Below are positions 16,693-25,611 of a stretch of 64,000 bases of DNA, piece after piece; the first letter of the stretch is position 1, and each line of letters starts with the position of its first letter. The notes beneath the pieces were generated by a model. That model was not told where the DNA came from. It ran no database searches and was given only the letters and a program-made list of their open reading frames with translations. The position numbers and the translations under genes were made by a program. Origin of the DNA: Chloroflexota bacterium (GTDB lineage Bacteria > Chloroflexota > Anaerolineae > UBA4142 > SHND01); contig JACQWQ010000197.1 in NCBI GenBank assembly GCA_016209205.1, positions 1 to 64,000 of the forward strand. Direction: 5' to 3'.

Positions 16693-18318
16693 TCAAGGAC
16701 GCAGCGCGCGGCGCAACAATTTTCCCGCCGCATTGCGCGGCAGCGCCGCGACGAAATGAATCCGCGTCGGTATTTTGTAACGCGCCAACCGCGCGGTGCA
16801 GTGTTGCATCAAATCGTCCGCCGTCACCGGCGCCTCCTTTTCTATTTGCACGAACGCGACGGGCACACGTCCCCAGCGCGCGTCGGGCGCGCCAATCACA
16901 CCCGCGTCCAACACCGCCGGATGCGTGCGCAGCGCGGCTTCGATTTCCGCCGGATACACATTCTCGCCGCCAGAAATAAACAAATCGTCGCGGCGGTCGA
17001 GCACGTACAAATACCCGTCCGCGTCCACGTACCCCACATCGCCCGTGTGCAGCCAACCGTCATGCAGCACGCGCGCCGTTTCTTCCGGCTGGTCTACATA
17101 GCCCGCCATCACCGTCGGTCCGCGAATCACGATTTCCCCCGCCTGTCCGTGCTCCATTTCGATTCCGTCGTTTTCAATCCGCAGTTCCGTTCCAAACAAC
17201 GGCTTGCCCGCCGAACCGATTTTGCGCAAGGCGTCTTGCAGCGCGAGCGTGGCGACCTGTGACGCGGCTTCGGTCAAACCGTACGTCTGTACGACGGGCG
17301 CGCCGCGCCGCTGCGCCTCTTCCAGCAATGTGCGCGGCGCCGGACCGCCGCCGACCAACACCCCGCGCAGCGACGCGGGATACGGCTCATCGCCGCGCGC
17401 CTCGAACATGCGCTGCAGCATCGTGCTTACCACCGAAAGCATCGTCACGCCCTCGCGGTCAATCGCGCGATTCACTGCGGCGGCGTCGAACGATTCGTGA
17501 ACCAGCACCGTCATGCCATAAATCACGCCGCGCAAAAGAATCGCCAGCCCGCCGACGTGAAACAGCGGCAAACACGCGAGCCAACAATCGTCCTCGCGCA
17601 AACCCAAATTCAACGCCGACGCGATGGCGCTCCACCAGTGATTGCCGTACGTCAACACCGCGCCTTTGGGCTGACCGGATGTGCCGGACGTGTAGAGGAT
17701 GCTGTGAGGTACGTCGAGTTCGAAAGAGAGAGGGGAAATCGAGGACGGAGGACTGAGGACGGAGGACTGAGGATTGAGGACGGAGGACGGAGGATTGAGG
17801 ACGGAGGACGGAGGATTGAGGACGGAGGACTGAGGACGGAGGACGGAGGACTGAGGACGGAGGACGGAGGGCTGAGGATTGAGGACGGAGGACTGAGGAC
17901 GGAGGACTAGCGACTGATCACTGATAACTGATAACTGATCACTGATCACTGATAACTGATCACTGATCACTGATAACTGATCACTGATCACTGATAACTG
18001 ATCACTGCACAACAGAAATCGCGCGCGCACGTTTTCCAATTGCCAATGAATTTCGTGCGGCGTCAAGCGCGTGTTGATGGGGACGAGAATCGCGCCGAGA
18101 CGCGCGAGCGCGTGGACACAAAACACGAACGGCGCGCCGTTGTGCATCAACACAGCCACGCGTGCGCCGCGCTGTACGCCTTGCGCGTGCAAACTTTGCG
18201 CCAGCTGCGTTACCTGCGCGTCGAGTTCGCGAAACGTCCACCGCGCGTCGCCCACAATCAACGCCGTACGTTCCGGCGACAATCGCGCGCGCTCGGCAAG
18301 CCAATCGGGAAAAGACAT
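16693..18318 (-). CDS. menE: o-Succinylbenzoate-CoA ligase, with a repeat-encoded insertion
   Basis: Activates o-succinylbenzoate with ATP and CoA in menaquinone synthesis. The adenylate-forming motifs are present: ILYTSGTSGQPKGAV (P-loop), QTYGLTEAASQ (A5), GWLHTGDVGYVD (A7-A8) and a C-terminal lysine in PRNAAGKLLRRA (A10). Between FLLCSD and FELDVPHS sits about 90 extra residues made of SDQLSVI and SSVL(R/N)P(Q/P) heptapeptides, encoded by 38 perfect DNA heptamers (17741-18006). The rest has normal length. The ATG at 18318 (MSFPDWLAER) is chosen; the longer frame reads into repeat DNA. Last gene of the men operon. Confidence 0.92.
   Translation of the reverse strand: MSFPDWLAERARLSPERTALIVGDARWTFRELDAQVTQLAQSLHAQGVQRGARVAVLMHNGAPFVFCVHALARLGAILVPINTRLTPHEIHWQLENVRARFLLCSDQLSVISDQLSVISDQLSVISDQLSVISDQSLVLRPQSSVLNPQPSVLRPQSSVLRPQSSVLNPPSSVLNPPSSVLNPQSSVLSPPSSISPLSFELDVPHSILYTSGTSGQPKGAVLTYGNHWWSAIASALNLGLREDDCWLACLPLFHVGGLAILLRGVIYGMTVLVHESFDAAAVNRAIDREGVTMLSVVSTMLQRMFEARGDEPYPASLRGVLVGGGPAPRTLLEEAQRRGAPVVQTYGLTEAASQVATLALQDALRKIGSAGKPLFGTELRIENDGIEMEHGQAGEIVIRGPTVMAGYVDQPEETARVLHDGWLHTGDVGYVDADGYLYVLDRRDDLFISGGENVYPAEIEAALRTHPAVLDAGVIGAPDARWGRVPVAFVQIEKEAPVTADDLMQHCTARLARYKIPTRIHFVAALPRNAAGKLLRRALRP
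17741..18006. repeat. 38-unit heptanucleotide array inside menE
   Basis: Read on the plus strand: 24 units of GAGGAC(G/T) variants (17741-17908), one AGCGACT, then 13 units of GAT(C/A)ACT (17916-18006), all in perfect 7-base phase. Seven bases are not a multiple of three, so gain or loss of one or two units would shift the menE frame; three units would not. Confidence 0.95.
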
Positions 18319-18648
18319 CGTGCCATGGATCCACGAATTACACGAATCTCCACGAATGAGATTCCTCACTCCGTTCGGAATGACATGATTCGCGTTATTC
18401 GTGTAATTCGTGGATCGCCCTGTTTACCCATCTACCTATTTACCTGCCTACCCGCACTCTTTACGGCAAGCGCGGAAATTTCCCAAGTGTAGTGACGAAT
18501 TCATTCGTCAAGGCAAGCGCGGAAATTTCCCAAGTGTAGTGACGAATTCATTCGTCAAGGCAAGCGCGGAAATTTTCCAAGCGTAGTGACGAATTCATTC
18601 GTCAAGGCAAGCGCGGAAATTTTCCAAGCGTAGTGACGAATTCATTCG
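18319..18648. repeat. 47-bp tandem array and inverted repeat between menB and menE
   Basis: Five copies of GGCAAGCGCGGAAATT start at 18465, 18512, 18559, 18606 and 18653, exactly 47 bases apart; the last belongs to menB. Each unit contains the final menB codons, its stop and the palindrome GACGAATTCATTCGTC. Next to menE a second inverted repeat (GATCCACGAATTACACGAAT, about 18326-18345, against 18397-18416) frames a half GTCATTCCGA element. No gene here. Confidence 0.93.
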
Positions 18649-19473
18649 TCAAGGCAAGCGCGGAAATTTTCCAAAATCCGGTTTCCGTTTTTCCAAAAAC
18701 GCGTTCTTGCCTTCCTGCGCTTCTTCGCTCAAATAATACAACAGCGTCGCGTCGCCCGCGAGCTGCTGCAAGCCCGCCAGTCCGTCCGTATCCGCATTGA
18801 ACGCGGCTTTGAGCATACGAATCGCCAGCGGACTTTTTTCCAAAATCTCGCGCGCCCACTGCACGCCTTCGTCCTCCAACTTTTCGAGCGGCACGACGGT
18901 GTTGACCAATCCCATTTCAAGCGCCTGCTGCGCGTCGTATTGACGACACAGGTACCAAATCTCGCGCGCCTTTTTGTGACCCACGATGCGCGCCAAATAC
19001 CCCGCGCCGTAGCCGCCGTCAAAACTGCCGACCTTGGGTCCCGTTTGTCCGAAACGCGCGTTCTCGGCGGCAATCGTCAAATCGCAAACGATGTGTAAAA
19101 CGTGCCCGCCGCCAATGGCGTAGCCCGCGACCAGCGCGATCACCGGCTTGGGCATCAGGCGAATCAGCCGCTGCAATTCGAGCACGTTCAAACGCGGCAC
19201 GCCGTCCGCGCCGACATAGCCGCCCTTGCCACGCACGCTTTGATCGCCGCCGGAGCAAAACGCTTCGCCGCCCGCGCCGGTGAACAGCACCACGCCAACG
19301 CTAGCGTCTTCGTGCGCGTGCTTGAACGCGTCGAGCATTTCATGTACGGTCAGTGGACGAAACGCGTTGCGCACTTCCGGACGATTGATCGTAATTTTGG
19401 CAATCGCTTCGCCGTCCGCGTGCTCATACAAAATATCCGTGTACTGTTTTACGGGAATCCATTGGATGGGCAT
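18649..19473 (-). CDS. menB: 1,4-Dihydroxy-2-naphthoyl-CoA synthase
   Basis: Closes the second ring: o-succinylbenzoyl-CoA to DHNA-CoA. A crotonase-fold protein of 274 residues with [15 protein letters not shown] (oxyanion hole), [36 protein letters not shown] and the closing [14 protein letters not shown] typical of MenB. Length and motifs are those of the family. The last six codons and stop are repeated four more times downstream in a 47-bp array, so the 3' end seeded a tandem duplication. ATG at 19473. Confidence 0.95.
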   Translation of the reverse strand: MPIQWIPVKQYTDILYEHADGEAIAKITINRPEVRNAFRPLTVHEMLDAFKHAHEDASVGVVLFTGAGGEAFCSGGDQSVRGKGGYVGADGVPRLNVLELQRLIRLMPKPVIALVAGYAIGGGHVLHIVCDLTIAAENARFGQTGPKVGSFDGGYGAGYLARIVGHKKAREIWYLCRQYDAQQALEMGLVNTVVPLEKLEDEGVQWAREILEKSPLAIRMLKAAFNADTDGLAGLQQLAGDATLLYYLSEEAQEGKNAFLEKRKPDFGKFPRLP

Positions 19474-19487
19474 TGATATTTCCTTTC

Positions 19488-19585
19488 AGTAATCAGTGAT
19501 CAGTCATCGGTGATCAGTCATCGGTGATCAGTCATCAGTCATCAGTAATCAGTGACCAGTGACCAGTGATCAGTCCTCAGTCCTT
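19488..19585. repeat. 14-unit heptanucleotide array at the menH 3' end
   Basis: Units of AGT(A/C/G)A(T/C)C type in strict 7-base phase. The right half encodes the last residues of MenH (HWSLVTDY) and the left half fills the menH-menB gap. Confidence 0.9.
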
Positions 19586-20378
19586 TTAACACAATTTTCT
19601 CAAATTCCATCGGTCGTTCCACATGCGCCGCGTGTCCCGCGTCGGCGATGGAAACGTGTCGCGCATTCGGCATGATTTCTGACATTTGGCGCGCGATGTT
19701 GGTAAATTTTTCGTCGAGCGCGCCAGTGATGAGCAGCGTGCGCGTGTGGATTTGCGGTAGGCGTTCCCACAACGATTCTTGCGCGCCCGTGCCCATGCCG
19801 CGCAAACTGTTTGCCAAACCGCGCGGGTTGTTTTGCAAACGCTGCGCGTGCAGCGCGTCGCGCGTCGCTTGCGACAAACGCGCTTGTGTCGCAAACAACG
19901 GCCGTTGTTCCCAATACGCGACGAACGCGGCAATCCCCTCGCGCTCGATGCGTTCCGCCAATACTTGATCGCTTGCGATTCGCGCCGCGCGTTCCGCCGC
20001 GTCCGCGATACCGGGTGACGCACTCTCCAAAATCAATGTCTCGATGCGTTCGGGATATTTGTGCGCAAAATGCAACGCGACGCGTCCACCCATCGAATAG
20101 CCGAGCAAGTGTACGCGCTGCAAATTTAATTTGTCAAAACACGCGCGCAAATCGTCCACGCCGCGCGTCATGCGATACCGTTCCGCGTCGGCAGGCGCAT
20201 CCGACGCGCCGTGTCCCAACAAATCAATCGCCGCCGTTTGAAAGTGTCTGTCGAACACCGCGCGGTGCGTCGTCCAATTCGCCGCGCTGCCGGTAAAGCC
20301 GTGCAGTAAAACAAGCGGCGCACCCGCGCCGCTTGTGATTACGTTCAATTCGATGTCGTTGATACGTATGCGTGTCAT
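19542..20378 (-). CDS. menH: SHCHC synthase (alpha/beta hydrolase fold)
   Basis: Removes pyruvate from SEPHCHC to give SHCHC. 278 residues with LVLLHGFTGSAANW (oxyanion), the nucleophile elbow LLGYSMGGRVALH and a late histidine in DAGHAAHVERP, as in MenH. The ATG at 20378 overlaps the menD stop (ATGA) and so is preferred to the start ten codons upstream. The C-terminal tail GLRTDHWSLVTDY is encoded by a heptamer array, so the original end was probably a few residues earlier. Confidence 0.9.
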   Translation of the reverse strand: MTRIRINDIELNVITSGAGAPLVLLHGFTGSAANWTTHRAVFDRHFQTAAIDLLGHGASDAPADAERYRMTRGVDDLRACFDKLNLQRVHLLGYSMGGRVALHFAHKYPERIETLILESASPGIADAAERAARIASDQVLAERIEREGIAAFVAYWEQRPLFATQARLSQATRDALHAQRLQNNPRGLANSLRGMGTGAQESLWERLPQIHTRTLLITGALDEKFTNIARQMSEIMPNARHVSIADAGHAAHVERPMEFEKIVLKGLRTDHWSLVTDY

Positions 20379-22165
20379 AGCATCAATAGGACTCTGACCA
20401 CTTTGCATTTAGTGTGCGCAGGCACACTTGGCGTAGTCGTTGCCGCGAATTCTATTCGCCTGATGGCGCTCCGCACCTGCCAGTGCATCGTCACATTCCG
20501 CGCGCGGTCGGTTCGTACCTGAACAATGTGCAAACCGTCGGATGCGATGCTCGTTTGCACCGCCGCGCGAAACTCCGCCCACGTTTGCGGTTCATGCCAA
20601 ACCGCGTCGTACATTTTCGCCGCATGCGCGGCTTGCGGCAAAAACGAAAAAATTCCCCCGCCGTCGTTATGAATCAAAACAATCGTCGCGTGCAAGCGAT
20701 GGCGTTTCGCGGCAAACAAACCGTTCAGGTCGTGATAAAACGCGAGGTCGCCAATCACCAACACCAACGGTCCCGCGCTCACCGCCCCCGCGCCCAACGC
20801 GCTCGACACCACGCCGTCAATCCCGTTCGCGCCGCGATTCGCCAGAAAACAAATCTCGTGCGCATTGCTTGGAAAAAACGTATCCAAGTCGCGCACGGGC
20901 ATACTGCTGCTCGCAAACAACGTCGCGTGTGCGGGCAATAAATCCGCCAACTCGCGCAGCACGCGTCCTTCAAACATTTCGTCGAATGCCGCGAGTTGTT
21001 CCGTGATGGCGCGCTGCGTCCGCGCGTTCGCGTCGCGCCACGTCGCAAGCCACGCGGAGGTTTCATTGCGCGGCGCAAGCGAACGCAGCAGCGCATCGGC
21101 AAACGCGCGCGCGTCGGCGTGGATGATATGTGCGGCGAGGCGCGTCGGGTCGTTCCAGCCGCCCGCGTCAATCAAAATCTGCTGCGCCTGCGGATACCGT
21201 TGTAAAAATTGCAGCACGGGTTTCGAGGTCGGCAGCGCGCCAAAGCGCAACACGATTTCCGGTTCCAGTCGCTCCACAATTTTCGCGTCGCGCAAAAACG
21301 CGTCATAGCTGTCCATCACATTCGCGCGTGAATGGCTGCCGCAGCGCGCGAGGGAAAGCGGGTCCGCCAACAGCGGATAACCGAGCGCGTCACTCACGGC
21401 GGCAATCGCGGCAGGTTCGTCGGGATGCGACTGGGGTCCGGCAATGACCAGTCCGCGTTCGACGTTTTGCCATTGCTGCGCGAGCGCGGCAATTTGCGTC
21501 GCGTCCGGCACGCGCACACTCGGCGTTATGCGCGCGAACGGCTGACCATTTTCGCGCCCTTCAAACGCGTCGCGTTCGCGCGCGTCGTATTCCATTTGCG
21601 CGGGTTCGGGAATCAACGGCTCGCGAAAAGGAAAATTCAAATGGACTGCGCCTGCGGGCGCGTTCGTCGCTGCCTCCACCGCGCGACACGCGATGGTGCG
21701 CGCATATCGCAGCAAGTCGGCGGTCGCTTCGGGCAGCGCCACTTCGACGAACCATTTCGCGTGGTCGCCGAACAATTTGATTTGGTCAATCGTCTGCGGC
21801 GCGCCGCTGTCGCGCAGTTCCGGCGGACGGTCGGCCGTCAATACGATCAGCGGGACGCGCGCGTAATGCGCTTCGATGATGGCGGGGAAAAAATTTGCGG
21901 CGGCAGTGCCGGAGGTACAGAGCAGCGCGGCGGGTACACCGGACGCTTTGCCGATGCCGAGCGCGAAAAACGCGGCGGAGCGTTCGTCGAGGTGCTGCCA
22001 CAGTTTGAAATCGGCGTGGGCGGCAAAACGCAGCGCGAGCGGAGTGGAACGCGAGCCGGGGCAAAAGACGAGCTGCTTGACGCCCGCGCGGGACAATTCG
22101 TCCACGAAAGCGTTCAGAAAAAAATACGCGGATTGCGGAACAGAGTAGGGGCGAAGCATTTGCAT
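20375..22165 (-). CDS. menD: SEPHCHC synthase, thiamine diphosphate enzyme
   Basis: Joins isochorismate and 2-oxoglutarate. 596 residues. Motifs: LVFCPGSRSTPLALRF near the start, TSGTAAANFFPAIIEA, and the ThDP-binding block GDLAFYHDLNGLFAA followed by HNDGGGIFSFLP. AGGGAGAG stands close before the ATG at 22165. The last 35-40 residues (after VTMHWQVRS) leave the family and are encoded by dispersed repeat DNA (GCGAATAGAATTCGCGGCAA), so the reading frame has been extended. The stop overlaps menH. Confidence 0.94.
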   Translation of the reverse strand: MQMLRPYSVPQSAYFFLNAFVDELSRAGVKQLVFCPGSRSTPLALRFAAHADFKLWQHLDERSAAFFALGIGKASGVPAALLCTSGTAAANFFPAIIEAHYARVPLIVLTADRPPELRDSGAPQTIDQIKLFGDHAKWFVEVALPEATADLLRYARTIACRAVEAATNAPAGAVHLNFPFREPLIPEPAQMEYDARERDAFEGRENGQPFARITPSVRVPDATQIAALAQQWQNVERGLVIAGPQSHPDEPAAIAAVSDALGYPLLADPLSLARCGSHSRANVMDSYDAFLRDAKIVERLEPEIVLRFGALPTSKPVLQFLQRYPQAQQILIDAGGWNDPTRLAAHIIHADARAFADALLRSLAPRNETSAWLATWRDANARTQRAITEQLAAFDEMFEGRVLRELADLLPAHATLFASSSMPVRDLDTFFPSNAHEICFLANRGANGIDGVVSSALGAGAVSAGPLVLVIGDLAFYHDLNGLFAAKRHRLHATIVLIHNDGGGIFSFLPQAAHAAKMYDAVWHEPQTWAEFRAAVQTSIASDGLHIVQVRTDRARNVTMHWQVRSAIRRIEFAATTTPSVPAHTKCKVVRVLLML

Positions 22166-22211
22166 ACACTCTCCCTCGAACAAAGCACGCGTTGGCGCAA
22201 ATGCTTCGCCC

Positions 22212-23684
22212 TTACCACAAAGCCGTGAGCATCGGCTTGAGTTTGAGCCGCGCTTCGGCGTACTCGCGTTTCGGGTCGGAATGCGCGACAATGCCGCAGC
22301 CCGCAAACAACGTCGCGGTGTCGTCGTGCACCAACGCGGAACGCAGCGCGACGACGAATTCGCCCTCACCGCACGCATTCATCCAACCGACCGGGCCCGC
22401 GTACCAACCGCGATCCAAACGTTCGTGCGCGCGAATAAATTCCAGCGCGACCGGCAGCGGGCGACCACCCACCGCAGGCGTCGGGTGCAAGCGCTCGACC
22501 AAATCCAACACCGTATGACCATTTGCCAGGCGTCCCGTAATCGGCGTGGACAAATGTTGAATGTTGCCGAGTTTGAGCAAGCCCGGCTGCGTGGGAATTT
22601 CCAACGGCGCGCACAATTCACTCAACGCTTCGACAATCGCCTGCACCACGAAAGCATGTTCCGCGCGATCTTTTTCGCTCTGCAAAAGGGCTTGCCCCAA
22701 ACGTTCGTCTTCGGCGGCGCCCTTACCGCGCGCAATCGAACCGGCGAGACTCATGGTCTTGACCTCGCCCGCGCGCAGCTGCACCAAACGTTCCGGCGTC
22801 GCGCCGAGAAAACACTGGTCGCCGCGCGCAATGGCAAACAGCGTACAGTCCGCGTAATTTTTCGTCAGCGTGCGCAGCGCGTGCGCGGTGTCGAACGGCG
22901 CGGACGCGCGCAATTGCGCGGCGCGCGCCAACACGACCTTGTCCATTTCCCCGCGTTGAATCGCTTCGACCGCGCGCGCCACATCGCGCTGCCATTCCGC
23001 CGCGGGGCGCAGATCGTGCGCGGCAAGCTGCGCGTGGTGCCCGTTCGACGCGCTGCGCGTGACCTTGACCGCGCGCGGCAATTGCGCCGCGCGGGCGTCC
23101 AACTGTTCCAGCAATTCATCCGCATCGCTGGCTGCGCTGACCAAGGCGTTGCGGGTGAGCCAACTGGCGGTGGGTGTTTGGGTGAAAACAAGTTCGGGCA
23201 AAATCATGCGCCCGTGTGGAAAGCCGCGCCACAATTCCGTCGTGGGCGATTGCGGATCAAAGGCAAAGCCGCCGAGCAATCGCGGGCCCGCCTCTGGAAA
23301 TTCGGACGGCTTTGTGATTCGCACATCCTCACGCGAGGGTCGAGCGACGTCAGCGTGAGGATGTGCGACAACGGCATCTTGCAGCAAGGTTCGCCACTGT
23401 GCGGCAGTTTCTTGAAAACGCTGCGGACCGGAGGTTTCGATAATGTGCGCCGCGCCGACGCCGAGGTGCGTTCGCCCGCGCGCGGGCTGTGACCAAAAAT
23501 AGCGTTCGGAGGTAAAGACGTGCGCCGCTTGATACAACGCGATCAGGTCGAGCGCATCCAGCTGCTCACTGACACTGACCAATACGGCGCGCGCCGTTTG
23601 ACGCGCGCGTAAAATGCCTTCCCGCAAGGGCTGCGCGCGGTGCAGCGTTTGCGGGGGTGCCGAAACAAATTCCAATTGCATCAT
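22212..23684 (-). CDS. menF: Isochorismate synthase, with a palindrome-encoded insertion
   Basis: Chorismate to isochorismate, first step of the pathway. 490 residues. The chorismate-binding domain shows KVVLARAAQL, FLGATPERLV, SLAGSIARGKG, HLSTPITGRL and LVERLHPTPAVGG, then WYAGPVGWMN. In the variable N-terminal half the segment HADVARPSREDVRI is encoded by a perfect palindrome (23319-23368) that looks inserted in frame. First gene of the men operon; the two consecutive ATGs at 23684/23681 are both possible starts. Confidence 0.94.
   Translation of the reverse strand: MMQLEFVSAPPQTLHRAQPLREGILRARQTARAVLVSVSEQLDALDLIALYQAAHVFTSERYFWSQPARGRTHLGVGAAHIIETSGPQRFQETAAQWRTLLQDAVVAHPHADVARPSREDVRITKPSEFPEAGPRLLGGFAFDPQSPTTELWRGFPHGRMILPELVFTQTPTASWLTRNALVSAASDADELLEQLDARAAQLPRAVKVTRSASNGHHAQLAAHDLRPAAEWQRDVARAVEAIQRGEMDKVVLARAAQLRASAPFDTAHALRTLTKNYADCTLFAIARGDQCFLGATPERLVQLRAGEVKTMSLAGSIARGKGAAEDERLGQALLQSEKDRAEHAFVVQAIVEALSELCAPLEIPTQPGLLKLGNIQHLSTPITGRLANGHTVLDLVERLHPTPAVGGRPLPVALEFIRAHERLDRGWYAGPVGWMNACGEGEFVVALRSALVHDDTATLFAGCGIVAHSDPKREYAEARLKLKPMLTALW
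23319..23368. repeat. Palindromic element inside menF
   Basis: Perfect 15-base arms TCGCACATCCTCACG and CGTGAGGATGTGCGA around a 20-base loop, within the coding sequence and without breaking the frame. Confidence 0.9.
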
Positions 23685-24420
23685 AAATTTGTGAATTTCA
23701 GTACAAAGAAATTATATCACTCACCGCACATTCCCTGAAATTGAGACCGCGTGGCACCACGGCTTTTGCAAAGTCCGGTGAATTGTCATTTCGAGATGGT
23801 CATCCCTTTTGGGATGTGTAACCACAGAAACTTTTCCAACGCGAATCAACACGAATCTTCGCCAAACCATGTCCTGAACGAACGTGAAGGATACGGCTCG
23901 AAGTATTGAGGGAATTGAGGGATTCGCGTTTTCCGTCCGATAACTCAAGTGGAGTACCGGAAGTTTCTGAGCAGATGTCCAGCCCACGCGGGCTGCGTGA
24001 GCGGAGAACTTGTCACATCGAGCGGAGCGAGATGTCTCAGTCCCTTCGACATGCCAAGTTCTGAGCAGCCCCTCAATCCTTCGTGCGATGAACTCCATCG
24101 CGAGTAAACTCCGCGAGAAATCTCTATGCGCGGGCACAAGCGAGATTTCGCCGATGAACTGCATCGGACACTCCGCCTTCGCTCCGTTCGAAAACTTGTG
24201 GCGATGCAGTTCATCGCACGAAGAATTGAGGGATGACATCGGCTGTCAAGCGACTTTGCAAACGCCCTACGCATGGCACAGACCCGAATAGATTTATTGC
24301 TTCAAGAATACGTTGTGGACAAGAATTTGAATCGTATGCAACAGGGATTACAATCGTCGTCTCATTCTGAATAGGAGCTCTCATACGCAAAACAATCCGG
24401 ACTCGACGCGCGCGCAGGCA
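23685..24420. repeat. 736-bp region of dispersed palindromes, divergent promoters for menF and menG
   Basis: No gene seen. It holds several interlaced repeats: GTCATTTCGAGATGG near 23789, CGCGAATCAACACGAATC-like units near 23838, the GAGCGGAGCGAGATGTCTC family near 24017, GAGAAATCTC / GAGATTTCG near 24115-24154, and GATGAACTGCATCG / CGATGCAGTTCATCG near 24152-24216. At the right end AGGAG (24373-24377) lies in front of the presumed menG N-terminus. Confidence 0.75.
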
Positions 24421-25089
24421 GTGCAAAAAATGTTTACAGGCATCGCCGCGCGCTATGACCTGATGAATCGTTTGATGACGGCGGGGCAAGACGTACGTTG
24501 GCGCAAGTGGGTGATTCAACGCGCGCAGCTGCAAAGAGGACAGCGGCTGCTCGATCTCGGCGCGGGCACCGGCGATCTCGCCCGCGCGGCGCGGGCGCAA
24601 TGTCCCAGCTGTTTCGTCCTCGCCGCCGATTTTACGTACGAAATGATGCGCGTCGGCAAAGTAAAACATGGCGAGCCGCGCCTGTGGTGTGCAAGCGACG
24701 CGCTCGCGCTGCCCTTTGCGGATGAGGCATTCGACGCGCTCGTGTCAGGTTTTTTACTGCGCAACGTGGTGGGCCTCGACGCGGCGCTGCGCGAGCAATT
24801 GCGCGTCTTGAAACGCGGCGGGCGCTGGGTGGCGCTCGATACCACGCGCCCGCAGAAAAATTTCCTCACGCCCGCGATCGAATTTCATTTGCGCACCATC
24901 ATTCCGACGCTCGGCAAACTCATCACCGGACACGCCGACGCCTATACCTATTTGCCGACGACTACCGCGAATTTTTTGTCCGCCCCCGAGCTCGCCGCGC
25001 GCGTGACGCAAGCCGGTTTTGCCCACGTGCAGTTTCAGCGCGTCATGTTCGGTACCATCGCGATCCATTGGGGCATCAAAGTAGCATAG
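24421..25089 (+). CDS. menG: Demethylmenaquinone methyltransferase (UbiE/MenG)
   Basis: Last step of menaquinone synthesis, SAM-dependent C-methylation. 222 residues with the UbiE opening MFTGIAARYDLMNRLM, SAM motif I LLDLGAGTGDLA, and FLLRNVVGLDAALREQLRVL. The start is uncertain: GTG at 24421 is the first standard start, but the frame stays open upstream and encodes HTQNNPDSTRAQAVQ, which resembles a genuine N-terminus and lies right after an AGGAG. No ATG, GTG or TTG exists there, so either a rare start codon is used or the start was mutated. Transcribed opposite to menF. Confidence 0.92.
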   Translation: MQKMFTGIAARYDLMNRLMTAGQDVRWRKWVIQRAQLQRGQRLLDLGAGTGDLARAARAQCPSCFVLAADFTYEMMRVGKVKHGEPRLWCASDALALPFADEAFDALVSGFLLRNVVGLDAALREQLRVLKRGGRWVALDTTRPQKNFLTPAIEFHLRTIIPTLGKLITGHADAYTYLPTTTANFLSAPELAARVTQAGFAHVQFQRVMFGTIAIHWGIKVA

Positions 25090-25103
25090 CGCCTTGTGCG
25101 CGT

Positions 25104-25556
25104 TTATGGGTCGAGCGTAGAGCGTGGGCGCGCGCCGCCGCTGTCCACCACCGCTAACGTCAAACGCGCAACGCACACGAGTTTGTCTTCGGCATTCACG
25201 ATGCGAATGTCCCAAATCTGCGTCGTATTGCCCAGATGAATCGGGCGCGCCGTGCCGTACACAAAACCTTCGCGCATCGGACGCACATGATTGCAGTTCA
25301 ATTCCAAGCCGACGACCGTTTTCGTCGTATAGTCAATGCAAAACGCGCCTGCAGCACTGCCCAGCGTTTCCGCCAACGACGCCGACGCGCCGCCGTGCAA
25401 AACGCCAAACGCCTGCACCGTACGTTCGTCCACCGGCATCCGCGCCGTCATAAAATCTTCACCGACCTCTGTAAATTCAATGCCGAGATGCCCCGCCAAA
25501 GTCCCCGGCGCAAACGAATTGAGCAGCTCGATGGTCGGCTCTATTCGCCAAATCAT
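25104..25556 (-). CDS. menI: Hotdog-fold thioesterase, probable DHNA-CoA hydrolase
   Basis: 150 residues with the hotdog signature FGVLHGGASASLAETLGS, including the helix glutamate used by PaaI/YdiI-type hydrolases. In that family YdiI releases 1,4-dihydroxy-2-naphthoate from its CoA ester. Placed between menG and menA, it supplies exactly the step between MenB and MenA, which supports the MenI call. ATG at 25556. It is probably co-transcribed with menA, which ends 55 bases upstream of it. Confidence 0.82.
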   Translation of the reverse strand: MIWRIEPTIELLNSFAPGTLAGHLGIEFTEVGEDFMTARMPVDERTVQAFGVLHGGASASLAETLGSAAGAFCIDYTTKTVVGLELNCNHVRPMREGFVYGTARPIHLGNTTQIWDIRIVNAEDKLVCVARLTLAVVDSGGARPRSTLDP

Positions 25557-25611
25557 TTTTCATCCATCCTTTATGTCATGGTTGGAATAGACCGGATTAA
25601 CAGGATTGAAT

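Noticed and set aside
17497-17910. Plus-strand frame with EDGGLR repeats opposite menE
   Set aside because: A 7-base array has no stops in several frames on both strands, so the open frame is a by-product of the repeat.
18465-18666. Regularly spaced 47-bp repeats as a CRISPR array
   Set aside because: There are no variable spacers: the whole 47-bp unit is repeated, and it is derived from the menB 3' end. No cas genes are near.
22281-23492. 403-codon plus-strand frame across menF
   Set aside because: Antisense shadow of a well-supported gene, with Arg/Gln-rich sequence and no domain.
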